Below the pieces are notes generated by a model. The model worked only from the letters and a program-made list of their open reading frames with translations. It did not search any database and had not been told where the DNA came from. Made by a program: the position numbers and the translations under genes. A DNA stretch of 7,655 bases from Bacillota bacterium (lineage in GTDB: Bacteria; Bacillota; GCA-003054495; Carboxydocellales; JAJZTU01), in assembly GCA_021848765.1 (NCBI GenBank), contig JAJZTU010000161.1:1-7655 (forward strand), given 5' to 3'. Below, piece after piece: positions 1-6,006 of this stretch; within the stretch, counting starts at the first letter, position 1; each line of letters opens with the position of its first letter.

Positions 1-1386
1 ATTGTGGATAATGTTAAAGACTGCTATGGGGCTTTGGGGATAGTACACACCCTTTGGAAACCAATCCCGGGGCGTTTTAAGGATTATATAGCGATGCCCA
101 AGCAGAACATGTACCAGTCCCTGCACACCACAGTGATAGGCCCTTCCGGAGAGCCTTTTGAGATCCAGATCCGTACCCGGGAAATGCACCGGACTGCTGA
201 GTACGGTATTGCCGCCCATTGGAAGTATAAGGAAGCGGTCAAGGGGAATATGGAGACGGACCAGAAGCTGGCCTGGCTCAGGCAGCTTTTGGAATGGCAA
301 AATGAGCTCAAAGACGCCAGGGAGTTCATGGAGAACCTGAAGATTGACCTCTTTGATGATTCTGTGTTCGTCTTTACCCCTAAGGGGGATGTGATGGAAC
401 TGCCCAAGGGCTCAGTACCGATAGATTTTGCCTACCGGGTCCATACTAATGTGGGTCACCGCATGACCGGGGCCAAAATTAACGGCAAAATCGTGCCCAT
501 AGATTACAAACTAAACAACGGGGATATTGTGGAGGTCCTCACCAGCCGCCAGACTGCCGGCCCCAGCCGGGACTGGTTAAAAATAGTTCAGACCTCCCAG
601 GCTAAGAACCGGATCAGAAGCTGGTTTAAGCGGGAGAAGCGGGAAGAGAATATCGTTAAGGGCCGGGATACTCTGGAGAAAGAGTGTAAAAAGTTAGGCC
701 TGGAGGCAGGGGAAATTCTAAAAGCGGAGAAGCTCCAGGAGACTATTAAGCGATTTAATTTTACTGCTGTGGATGACCTCTTTGCCGCTGTGGGAGACGG
801 AACCCTCACCTCCAACCAGATTCTCCTGAAATTCAAGGAGGAGAAGGATAAGAAGGAAAAACCAAAGACGGCGGCAGAGGAGTTGGCCGGGTTCCAGGCG
901 GAGACCAAGTCCTGGGTGGGCGGAGGCAAGGCCAACCAGGGGATTATGGTTAAAGGGGTGGATAACCTCATGGTGCGCCTGGCCCTGTGCTGTAATCCTG
1001 TGCCCGGGGACCCTATTGTAGGGTATATTACCCGGGGACGGGGGGTGTCCATCCACCGCCAGGACTGTGGAAATATAAAGAATCATAACGATAGCGAAGA
1101 AGAACGGTTAATTGAAGTGGCCTGGGACCAGAGCTTTAAGGATTCCTACCAGGTAAAAATTGAAGTGTCGGCCATGGACCGGGCCGGGCTGCTGACTGAT
1201 GTGATGGCAATTATCTCGGAGTTAAAGATCAGCGCCAACTCCGTTCATGCCAGGGGGATCAAAAATAACCAGGCAGCCATAGACTTGCTGCTGGAAGTTA
1301 AAAGCCTGGACCAGCTTAACTATATTTTAAACCGGATTGCCAGGGTGAAGGATGTCCATGAGGTGCGCAGGGTGAGTCCGGGGTAA
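1..1386 (+). CDS. relA: Bifunctional (p)ppGpp synthetase/hydrolase, RSH family (5' partial)
   Basis: Makes (p)ppGpp from ATP and GTP/GDP during amino acid starvation and, in full-length bifunctional enzymes, also hydrolyses it; it is cytosolic and ribosome-associated. The frame is open at base 1 (it reads IVDNVKDCYG), so there is no start here; 461 residues are visible of a family length near 720-740, and the HD hydrolase domain and first part of the synthetase domain are missing. Visible are the synthetase C-terminal part with RFKD (73-84), NMYQSLHT (Tyr at 112-114) and EIQIRT (likely catalytic Glu at 160-162). A TGS domain (about 355-540) has FAYRVH (His at 442-444, equivalent to the residue that contacts tRNA CCA). 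An ALCCNP...RQDC zinc-finger/CC region (about 970-1076) and a C-terminal ACT/RRM domain (about 1150-1377) follow. The RxKD motif is the form found in bifunctional Rel/SpoT rather than monofunctional RelA (family knowledge). The dtd gene follows after 84 bases. Family call is very secure; bifunctionality is inferred. Confidence 0.97.
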   Translation: MVDNVKDCYGALGIVHTLWKPIPGRFKDYIAMPKQNMYQSLHTTVIGPSGEPFEIQIRTREMHRTAEYGIAAHWKYKEAVKGNMETDQKLAWLRQLLEWQNELKDAREFMENLKIDLFDDSVFVFTPKGDVMELPKGSVPIDFAYRVHTNVGHRMTGAKINGKIVPIDYKLNNGDIVEVLTSRQTAGPSRDWLKIVQTSQAKNRIRSWFKREKREENIVKGRDTLEKECKKLGLEAGEILKAEKLQETIKRFNFTAVDDLFAAVGDGTLTSNQILLKFKEEKDKKEKPKTAAEELAGFQAETKSWVGGGKANQGIMVKGVDNLMVRLALCCNPVPGDPIVGYITRGRGVSIHRQDCGNIKNHNDSEEERLIEVAWDQSFKDSYQVKIEVSAMDRAGLLTDVMAIISELKISANSVHARGIKNNQAAIDLLLEVKSLDQLNYILNRIARVKDVHEVRRVSPG

Positions 1387-1460
1387 AGACCGGTTTGGAC
1401 TAACAGCTTATTTGGAATAGGATATTGTTGAAGTTGGTCCGTTTTTGGCTTTTGTGATTT

Positions 1461-1465
1461 GGAGG
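1461..1465 (+). promoter_or_regulatory. Ribosome binding site that fixes the dtd start
   Basis: GGAGG lies 5 bases before ATG 1471. An in-frame TTG at 1459 would overlap this site and add four residues that the family does not have, so the ATG is preferred. Confidence 0.85.
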
Positions 1466-1470
1466 TAGTT

Positions 1471-1920
1471 ATGAGGGCTGTGGTACAGAGGGTAATCCGG
1501 GGGCGGGTTACCGTGGGTGAAGAAACTGTGGGCCAAGTGGATAAGGGCCTGGTAGTGCTATTGGGGGTCGGGGTGGAAGACACGGAAACCGATGCCGGGT
1601 ATATAGCGGAGAAGCTTGCCGGACTCAGGATTTTTGAAGATGCTGAGGGGAAGCTGAACCTTTCGGTGCAGGATGTGGGTGGGGAGATTCTGGTTGTATC
1701 CCAGTTTACTCTCTACGGGGATTGCCGGAAGGGCCGCAGGCCCGGGTTTAGTGAGGCAGCGCCTCCGGAGGCAGCAAACCGGCTGTATTTGAAGGTTGTG
1801 GAGCTGCTGGAGGACATGGGCTTAAGGGTGGCGACCGGACGCTTCCAGGCTTCCATGCTGGTGGAGATAGCTAATGATGGGCCGGTCACCCTGCTGTTGG
1901 ACAGCAGGAAGAACTTTTAG
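1471..1920 (+). CDS. dtd: D-aminoacyl-tRNA deacylase (DTD)
   Basis: Hydrolyses D-amino acids (and glycine mischarged on tRNA-Ala) from tRNA, a cytosolic proofreading step that keeps D-residues out of translation. The protein is 149 residues, the usual DTD length, and begins with the family-typical MRAVVQRV. It carries the SQFTLYGDCRKGRRPGFSEA block (residues 77-96), in which SQFT is the first signature, and NDGPVTLLLDS (135-145), which holds the Gly-cisPro motif (Gly137-Pro138) that gives chiral selectivity in the dimer active site. The start is ATG 1471 rather than the in-frame TTG at 1459, because GGAGG sits at 1461-1465. It lies 84 bases after the RSH gene, a common pairing in Firmicutes, and 59 bases before the metallo-hydrolase gene. 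No terminator is visible on either side, so cotranscription with the RSH gene is likely. Nothing is truncated or odd. Confidence 0.97.
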   Translation: MRAVVQRVIRGRVTVGEETVGQVDKGLVVLLGVGVEDTETDAGYIAEKLAGLRIFEDAEGKLNLSVQDVGGEILVVSQFTLYGDCRKGRRPGFSEAAPPEAANRLYLKVVELLEDMGLRVATGRFQASMLVEIANDGPVTLLLDSRKNF

Positions 1921-1979
1921 CTGTGCCCGGTGTTGATGATGTGTGGTTTGCTAGAATAACTTTTTGAGGGGGTAGGTTC

Positions 1980-2597
1980 ATGATTTTCGATTGGATGCCT
2001 GTAGGGCAGATGGGTGCGAATTGTTACATTATCGGGTGTGAGCAGACCAAAGAGGGAGCCGTGATTGACCCCGGGGAAGAGGGCAGGAGGATTGTGGCCA
2101 AGGCCAAGGAACTAGGGCTGAACATTAAGTCCATCATCCTGACCCATGGCCATATTGACCATATTATGGCTGTGGATGCGGTGAAGGAGGCCACCGGGGC
2201 GCAAATTCTCATCCACCGGGAAGATGCTCCCATGCTGGTCGACGGAAAGAAAAACCTGTCCTACTTTATGGGCAGCCTGAAGAATTATTCGGCGGCGGAT
2301 GTACTGCTGAAGGATGGAGACACTATTAAGGTGGGGAACCTGGAGCTGAAGGTACTGCACACTCCCGGCCATACTCCGGGAGGTATTTGCCTGGTGGTGG
2401 AAGGGAAAATTATCTCCGGAGATACTTTGTTTGAAGGCTCGGTGGGGCGCTCTGATTTTCCGGGAGGCTCCCATGATACCTTAATTGCCTCTATCAAGAA
2501 TAAGTTGATGGCCTATCCGGATGAAACCAAAGTTTACCCAGGCCACGGACCCAGTACTACCATTGGCTTTGAGCGGGTAAATAATCCTTTTCTGTAG
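1980..2597 (+). CDS. Metallo-beta-lactamase-fold hydrolase, glyoxalase II-like
   Basis: A 205-residue single-domain hydrolase of the metallo-beta-lactamase superfamily, closest in layout to the short glyoxalase II-like (YcbL/GloC type) proteins, which hydrolyse thioesters such as S-lactoylglutathione or related bacillithiol/CoA substrates. The dinuclear metal site is complete: THGHIDH (His56, His58, Asp60, His61), HTPGHTPGG (His131), SGDTLF (Asp148) and YPGHGP (His189). The C-terminal glutathione-binding extension of classical GloB (about 250 residues) is absent, so glutathione specificity cannot be assumed. GAGGGGG at 1966-1972 stands 7 bases before ATG 1980. There is no signal peptide, so it is cytosolic. 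It sits between dtd and the small cysteine-rich gene, an order I know from Clostridia. The true substrate is unknown; redox or detoxification roles are guesses. Confidence 0.93.
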   Translation: MIFDWMPVGQMGANCYIIGCEQTKEGAVIDPGEEGRRIVAKAKELGLNIKSIILTHGHIDHIMAVDAVKEATGAQILIHREDAPMLVDGKKNLSYFMGSLKNYSAADVLLKDGDTIKVGNLELKVLHTPGHTPGGICLVVEGKIISGDTLFEGSVGRSDFPGGSHDTLIASIKNKLMAYPDETKVYPGHGPSTTIGFERVNNPFL

Positions 2598-2671
2598 GGT
2601 GCTTTTGCAAGCTTACTTAGGTACTTTTGAGAGTGTTACCGGAGAAGTCGGAAACTTGGGAGGTGACATAG

Positions 2672-2779
2672 ATGGCAGTTTGGAAATGCAGCAACTGTGG
2701 GTATGAGAAGGATACCCGGTGTAAGCCCAAGAAATGCCCCCAGTGTGAGGCTAAGGAGAGCTTTGCCAAGAAGGAGTAA
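2672..2779 (+). CDS. RCKP-type rubredoxin-like mini-protein (35 aa)
   Basis: A 35-residue ORF starting at ATG 2672 behind a strong GGGAGGTGA (2658-2666) and ending in TAA at 2777-2779. The protein has CSNCG (Cys6, Cys9) and CPQC (Cys22, Cys25), two rubredoxin/zinc-ribbon knuckles able to bind one Fe or Zn, plus Cys17 inside the motif TRCKPKK that names the RCKP rubredoxin-like group. Lysine is abundant (8 of 35). It is much shorter than true rubredoxin (about 52-54 residues) and lacks that protein's aromatic core and hinge, so electron transfer is not established. It lies 74 bases after the metallo-hydrolase gene and 33 bases before hemZ on the same strand, as in other Clostridia from memory. 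Either an Fe-based electron carrier or a structural Zn protein is possible. That it is a real gene is well supported by its ribosome binding site, motifs and position; its function is unknown. Confidence 0.88.
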   Translation: MAVWKCSNCGYEKDTRCKPKKCPQCEAKESFAKKE

Positions 2780-2797
2780 TTGTGTACAGATTAGAGT

Positions 2798-2802
2798 GAG
2801 GG
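2798..2802 (+). promoter_or_regulatory. Weak ribosome binding site for hemZ
   Basis: GAGGG lies 10 bases before GTG 2813. A non-ATG start and a long spacer suggest lower translation than the neighbouring genes, which have GGAGG sites and ATG starts. Confidence 0.55.
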
Positions 2803-2812
2803 TGTTTTTAGG

Positions 2813-4297
2813 GTGAATGTCCATTTAGATTGCCAGGAAGATTTGGTCCGGGCCTGTCACGATATTGTGAGGGTTTTTTACCCGGAAGCCATTTTTGCGG
2901 CGGCCCCGGAAGGGGCCGATTTTTCTGTTCGCCTCGAACCAAGGATAGATGAGGGGTTAGTAGTGGTGGAAGGGGCTTTGCTACCGGCAAGGGGCGGGGA
3001 AAGGCTGGCCTTCACCGCTTCGGATGAGCGGTATCCGGGAGAAGCCCGTCATAATGCCCAAAAGCGGGTTGCCAAGCTGGCGGTAAAAGCGCTGCTGGAA
3101 AGGTATACGATCAGGGAAGCCGGGCCGTGGGGGATTTTGACCGGAATCAGGCCTACAAAAATCGTGCACAGGATGCTGGATCAGGATTGGCCGGGGGAAC
3201 GTTTAGAACTGTTTTTGCACAAGAGCTATGCTTTAAGTGCGGAAAAAAGTCACCTGCTGCGGGAGGTGGCTGAACTACAGCGCAGCTTTCTCCATACCGG
3301 GGAGGAGGCAGGAAAGTTTGTAAGTGTCTATATTGGAATCCCTTTTTGCCCGACCAGATGTGTATACTGTTCCTTTCCTGCCTATGGCCTGGAACGGTAC
3401 CGGGCCTGGGTGGAACCTTTTGTAGCGGCCCTGCTGGAGGAGATTCAGGGCGTGGGCCGGGTACTGAAGGAACTGGGGCTTGAGGTGGAAACTATCTATA
3501 TTGGCGGTGGAACTCCGACCAGCCTGCCTGTGGATAAACTGGGGCAAATCTTGCAAGCAGTGGATGAGTGGCTGAAGACACCGGGCACCTGGGAATTCAC
3601 TGTGGAAGCAGGCCGCCCGGATACAATAAATGCGGAAGTGCTAGGGCTGATGCGGGGCCATGGGGTGAGCAGGCTGAGTATAAACCCCCAGTCCATGAAC
3701 CCGCAGACTTTAAAAGCCATCGGCAGGGCTCACAGCCCGGGGGATGTGGTAAGGGCCATGGGACTGGCCAGGAACCTGGGGTTTACCAATATCAATATGG
3801 ATTTGATTATTGGCCTGCCAGGGGAAGGACTGGAGGAAATCCGTCAGACCCTGGAACAGATAAGGGTTTTAGCACCTGAGAATATTACCGTGCATACCCT
3901 GGCCATCAAGCGGGCTTCGTCACTGAAGGAGCAGCGTGGGGATTATACCCTGGCTGAGGCCGGGGAAGTGTCCGGGATGCTGAATTTGACTTACAATGAG
4001 GCCAGGGAAGCCGGGATGAGGCCATATTATCTGTACAGGCAGAAGCAGATGCTGGGCCACCTGGAGAATGTGGGCTTTGCCAAGCCCGGTTATGAGTGTG
4101 TGTATAACATCCAAATGATGGAGGAGCGCCAAACCATACTGGGACTGGGCGGAGGCTCGGGTTCCAAATGGGTGAATCCCGCCGGTTGGTCCCTGGAGGC
4201 TTCGTATAACCCCAAGGACCCCAGGAATTATTTTGAACGGGTGGAGGAGTTAATTGGGAGGAAGGTTGAGAAGCTGAGGGCATTAAGTTGCAGATAG
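2813..4297 (+). CDS. hemZ: HemZ, radical SAM coproporphyrinogen III dehydrogenase-like protein
   Basis: Annotated family role: oxygen-independent decarboxylation of coproporphyrinogen III to protoporphyrinogen IX in haem synthesis, in the cytosol. At 494 residues it matches Bacillus HemZ (about 500). Residues 1-165 form the HemZ-specific N-terminal region. The radical SAM core starts at VYIGIPFCPTRCVYC, where Cys179, Cys183 and Cys186 bind the [4Fe-4S] cluster, followed by YIGGGTPTSL (SAM-binding GGGTP). The C-terminal part has the HemZ-typical RPYYLYRQKQMLGHLENVG and ILGLGGGSGSKW blocks. The start is GTG 2813 with a weak GAGGG at 2798-2802 (10-base spacing); a stop in the same frame at 2792-2794 and no other start codon between leave no upstream alternative. 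The fourth cysteine of E. coli HemN (CxxxCxxCxC) is Phe here, as in HemW, so true haem-pathway activity is uncertain. It is the last gene before the hisS promoter; no clear terminator follows it. Confidence 0.94.
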   Translation: MNVHLDCQEDLVRACHDIVRVFYPEAIFAAAPEGADFSVRLEPRIDEGLVVVEGALLPARGGERLAFTASDERYPGEARHNAQKRVAKLAVKALLERYTIREAGPWGILTGIRPTKIVHRMLDQDWPGERLELFLHKSYALSAEKSHLLREVAELQRSFLHTGEEAGKFVSVYIGIPFCPTRCVYCSFPAYGLERYRAWVEPFVAALLEEIQGVGRVLKELGLEVETIYIGGGTPTSLPVDKLGQILQAVDEWLKTPGTWEFTVEAGRPDTINAEVLGLMRGHGVSRLSINPQSMNPQTLKAIGRAHSPGDVVRAMGLARNLGFTNINMDLIIGLPGEGLEEIRQTLEQIRVLAPENITVHTLAIKRASSLKEQRGDYTLAEAGEVSGMLNLTYNEAREAGMRPYYLYRQKQMLGHLENVGFAKPGYECVYNIQMMEERQTILGLGGGSGSKWVNPAGWSLEASYNPKDPRNYFERVEELIGRKVEKLRALSCR

Positions 4298-4325
4298 CTA
4301 AATTACTCCTTCAGGATTAGGAAAG

Positions 4326-4354
4326 TTGACAAAGTCCAGGCGGTTCTGTACAAT
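4326..4354 (+). promoter_or_regulatory. Vegetative sigma-A promoter of the hisS-aspS operon
   Basis: TTGACA (4326-4331, a perfect -35 box), a 17-base spacer, then TACAAT (4349-4354, five of six to the -10 consensus). Transcription would begin near 4361, giving a leader of about 360 bases that contains the T-box riboswitch. It starts 28 bases after the hemZ stop, so hisS-aspS is a transcription unit of its own. Confidence 0.85.
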
Positions 4355-4597
4355 TTAAGTAGTTTACGATGGAAAAACGCATTGGATTAGCAACCTATCT
4401 GGTTATACAAACCAAAGGCGAGGAACAGGAGAGTACATATCTTAAGCCTTTTACAGGGAGAGGATGCCCCGGACTGCAAGCATCTTCACTGGCCGGTATG
4501 GAAGGACACCTGGGAGCCGGTGACCGAGATTAAAGTAGGCTCACCCGGTAAGCAGCCGTTAACTGCTGAAGAGTGGGACGACAGCAGTCGTCCAAAC

Positions 4598-4634
4598 AGG
4601 GTGGTACCACGGGAAATGATGTCCTCTCGTCCCT
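4598..4634 (+). promoter_or_regulatory. T-box antiterminator
   Basis: AGGG (4598-4601) pairs with CCCT (4631-4634), and ACG (4609-4611) pairs with CGT (4628-4630), leaving the canonical seven-base bulge TGGTACC (4602-4608) that receives the tRNA acceptor end. Its 3' strand is the same segment used by the terminator 5' arm, so the two structures exclude each other. Confidence 0.85.
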
Positions 4635-4678
4635 GATGATGTTTTTGGCATTATCGGGCGGGAGGGCTTCTGTGTTTA
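4621..4678 (+). terminator. Regulated intrinsic terminator of the T-box leader
   Basis: The 5' arm (4623-4641) pairs with the 3' arm (4649-4665). The lower stem is CCTCTCG with CGGGAGG (one T-G wobble), then CCC with GGG after a single bulged T at 4630, and the upper stem is GATGATG with CATTATC (one G-T wobble) after a second bulged T at 4634. The loop is TTTTTGG. The tail CTTCTGTGTTT is T-rich but interrupted, so termination may be leaky. Confidence 0.85.
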
Positions 4679-4723
4679 GACGAGGTAGTTTGCCTGGATT
4701 TTGGACCCAAAGGAGGAAAAACT

Positions 4724-5992
4724 ATGTTAACCACGAAACCACGCGGCACTAATGATTTTCTTGCTGATACAGTCCGCAAGTGGCAGTACCTGGAGGAGGT
4801 AATCCGCAAAGTCTGCCGGGAATACGGATATGGGGAAATTCGCACCCCCATTTTTGAGCACACCGAGCTGTTTCAGCGGGGGGTTGGGGATACTACCGAC
4901 ATCGTGGAAAAGGAGATGTATACCTTTACCGACCGGGGAGACCGCAGCCTGACTCTCCGGCCGGAGGGGACGGCTTCTGCTGTGCGGGCTTTCATTGAGA
5001 ATAAGCTGAGCACTCAGGCCCAGCCTACCAAGCTCTATTATATTGGGCCGATGTTCCGTTATGACAGGCCCCAGGCAGGGCGTTACCGCCAGTTTCACCA
5101 GTTCGGGGTGGAGGTTTTTGGCTCCAATGACCCGGCGGTGGATGCTGAGGTCATCACCATGCTGATGGATTTGTACGGCCGGTTAGGGTTAAAGGACCTG
5201 GAACTGCATATTAACAGTGTAGGCTGTCCTAAGTGCCGGGAAGAGCACCGGAAGGTTTTACAGGAGTTCCTGGGGGACAAGGTGTCCGGACTTTGTAAAA
5301 ACTGCCAGGGCCGGTTTGAACGCAATCCAATGCGGATTCTGGATTGCAAGAACGAGGCGTGCCAGGGCTTGACTAAAGGTGCTCCTACCACCGGCCAGTG
5401 CCTCTGCCCGGAGTGTGACGAACATTTTGCCAAGGTAAAAGACTACCTGGACCTGCTGGGGATTGAGTACAAAGTCAATGACCGCCTGGTGCGGGGGTTG
5501 GATTATTATACCAATACCGCTTTTGAAGTTATGGCCAGGGGAATTGGGGCTCAGAGTTCCATAGGTGGTGGCGGCCGTTATAATGGGCTTATTGAGCAGG
5601 TTGGCGGCGGGCCGGTGCCTGGAATCGGCTGGGCCATGGGATTGGAGAGGGCCATCCTGACTATGGAGCAGCAGGGGATTAAGTTCCCTGAGGAGCCGCC
5701 CTTTGATGTGTTTATTGCCACTATCGGTGAGGAGGCTGCCGGTCCTGAACTTGTGCTGCTCACCAAGCTGCGCAAAGCCGGACTGGCTGCTGAAAAAGAC
5801 TATCTGGGCCGCAGCCTGAAGGCTCAGATGAAGTACGCCGGGAAATTCAATGCCAAGTTCACCCTGATTATGGGCGGGGACGAGCTCCAGCGGGGTGTTG
5901 TGGTAGTCAGGGATATGGCTGCAGGTACCCAGGAAGAGGTTGCACTTGATAGGGTAGTGGATACTCTGGTGGCCAGTTTTATAAATCGCTAA
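4724..5992 (+). CDS. hisS: Histidyl-tRNA synthetase
   Basis: Class IIa synthetase charging tRNA-His with histidine in the cytosol. At 422 residues it is of normal bacterial length. It opens with the KPRGTNDFL block; motif 2 is FRYDRPQAGRYRQFHQFG (residues 111-128), the HisA signature is LVRGLDYYTN (255-264, with the Arg258 that acts in catalysis), the GGGGRYNGL block is at 281-289 and motif 3 is GIGWAMGLER (300-309). The C-terminal anticodon-binding domain spans about 325-422. The insertion domain (about 165-235) is cysteine-rich: Cys168/171, 191/194, 208/213 and 226/228/231, an arrangement known in clostridial HisRS that may bind zinc. AAAGGAGG (4709-4716) stands 7 bases before ATG 4724. It is the first gene after the T-box leader, and aspS follows after 14 bases. 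Expression is expected to rise when the sensed tRNA is uncharged. Complete and unremarkable apart from the cysteines. Confidence 0.98.
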   Translation: MLTTKPRGTNDFLADTVRKWQYLEEVIRKVCREYGYGEIRTPIFEHTELFQRGVGDTTDIVEKEMYTFTDRGDRSLTLRPEGTASAVRAFIENKLSTQAQPTKLYYIGPMFRYDRPQAGRYRQFHQFGVEVFGSNDPAVDAEVITMLMDLYGRLGLKDLELHINSVGCPKCREEHRKVLQEFLGDKVSGLCKNCQGRFERNPMRILDCKNEACQGLTKGAPTTGQCLCPECDEHFAKVKDYLDLLGIEYKVNDRLVRGLDYYTNTAFEVMARGIGAQSSIGGGGRYNGLIEQVGGGPVPGIGWAMGLERAILTMEQQGIKFPEEPPFDVFIATIGEEAAGPELVLLTKLRKAGLAAEKDYLGRSLKAQMKYAGKFNAKFTLIMGGDELQRGVVVVRDMAAGTQEEVALDRVVDTLVASFINR

Positions 5993-6006
5993 GGAGGAAA
6001 GAATTC

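Larger units (their letters stand above)
4412..4678 (+). promoter_or_regulatory. T-box riboswitch controlling hisS-aspS
   Basis: A tRNA-sensing leader RNA. Stem I: the helix CAGG (4426-4429)/CCTG (4509-4512) closes the specifier loop, with AGAGTA (4430-4435) on the 5' side and GAAGGACA (4501-4508) on the 3' side; CATA (4436-4439)/TATG (4497-4500) continues the stem, and GATGC (4463-4467)/GCATC (4480-4484) forms the distal arm. The specifier is GAC (Asp, 4505-4507), followed by the usual purine A and ACCTGGGAGC. The Stem II region contains AAAGTAGGC (4532-4540) and a hairpin AGCAG/CTGCT with CCGTTAA in its loop. Stem III is a perfect 7-bp hairpin, GGACGAC (4576-4582)/GTCGTCC (4587-4593). The T-box AGGGTGGTACCACGG (4598-4612) carries TGGT (4602-4605) to pair with the tRNA 3' end. 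Uncharged tRNA stabilises the antiterminator and lets transcription proceed; charged tRNA leads to termination. Element identity is secure. The specifier is read as Asp; His (CAC) overlaps it but would use a base of the closing helix. Confidence 0.95.

Noticed and set aside
588..1086. Two overlapping - strand open frames (122 and 154 codons) inside the RSH gene
   Set aside because: No recognisable domain; they overlap the TGS-to-zinc-finger part of a well-supported + strand gene.
1395..1423. Possible promoter before dtd: TTGGAC, 17 bases, TAGGAT
   Set aside because: Spacing is right but only 7 of 12 positions match consensus, with just 3 of 6 in the -35 box; chance matches of this quality are common.
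1459..1470. Upstream TTG start for dtd adding four residues
   Set aside because: The ribosome binding site GGAGG lies within this extension, and family members begin at MRAVVQRV.
1933..1957. Possible promoter before the metallo-hydrolase: TTGATG ... TAGAAT
   Set aside because: The spacer is only 13 bases, too short for a sigma-A promoter.
2590..2612. Small hairpin GCTT ... AAGC after the metallo-hydrolase stop
   Set aside because: A four-base stem with no T tract; too weak to call a terminator or regulatory element.
3568..3879. A 103-codon + strand open frame in another frame of hemZ
   Set aside because: It lies wholly within the radical SAM domain coding sequence and its translation resembles no family.
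4298..4325. Possible terminator after hemZ (TCCT ... AGGA)
   Set aside because: Only about four pairs with no T tract; not a credible intrinsic terminator.
4369..4533. A 54-codon ORF (ATG 4369 to TAA 4531-4533) running through T-box Stem I
   Set aside because: It would start only about 8 bases after the predicted transcription start, with no ribosome binding site, and its sequence is explained by conserved T-box structure. Translation would destroy Stem I.
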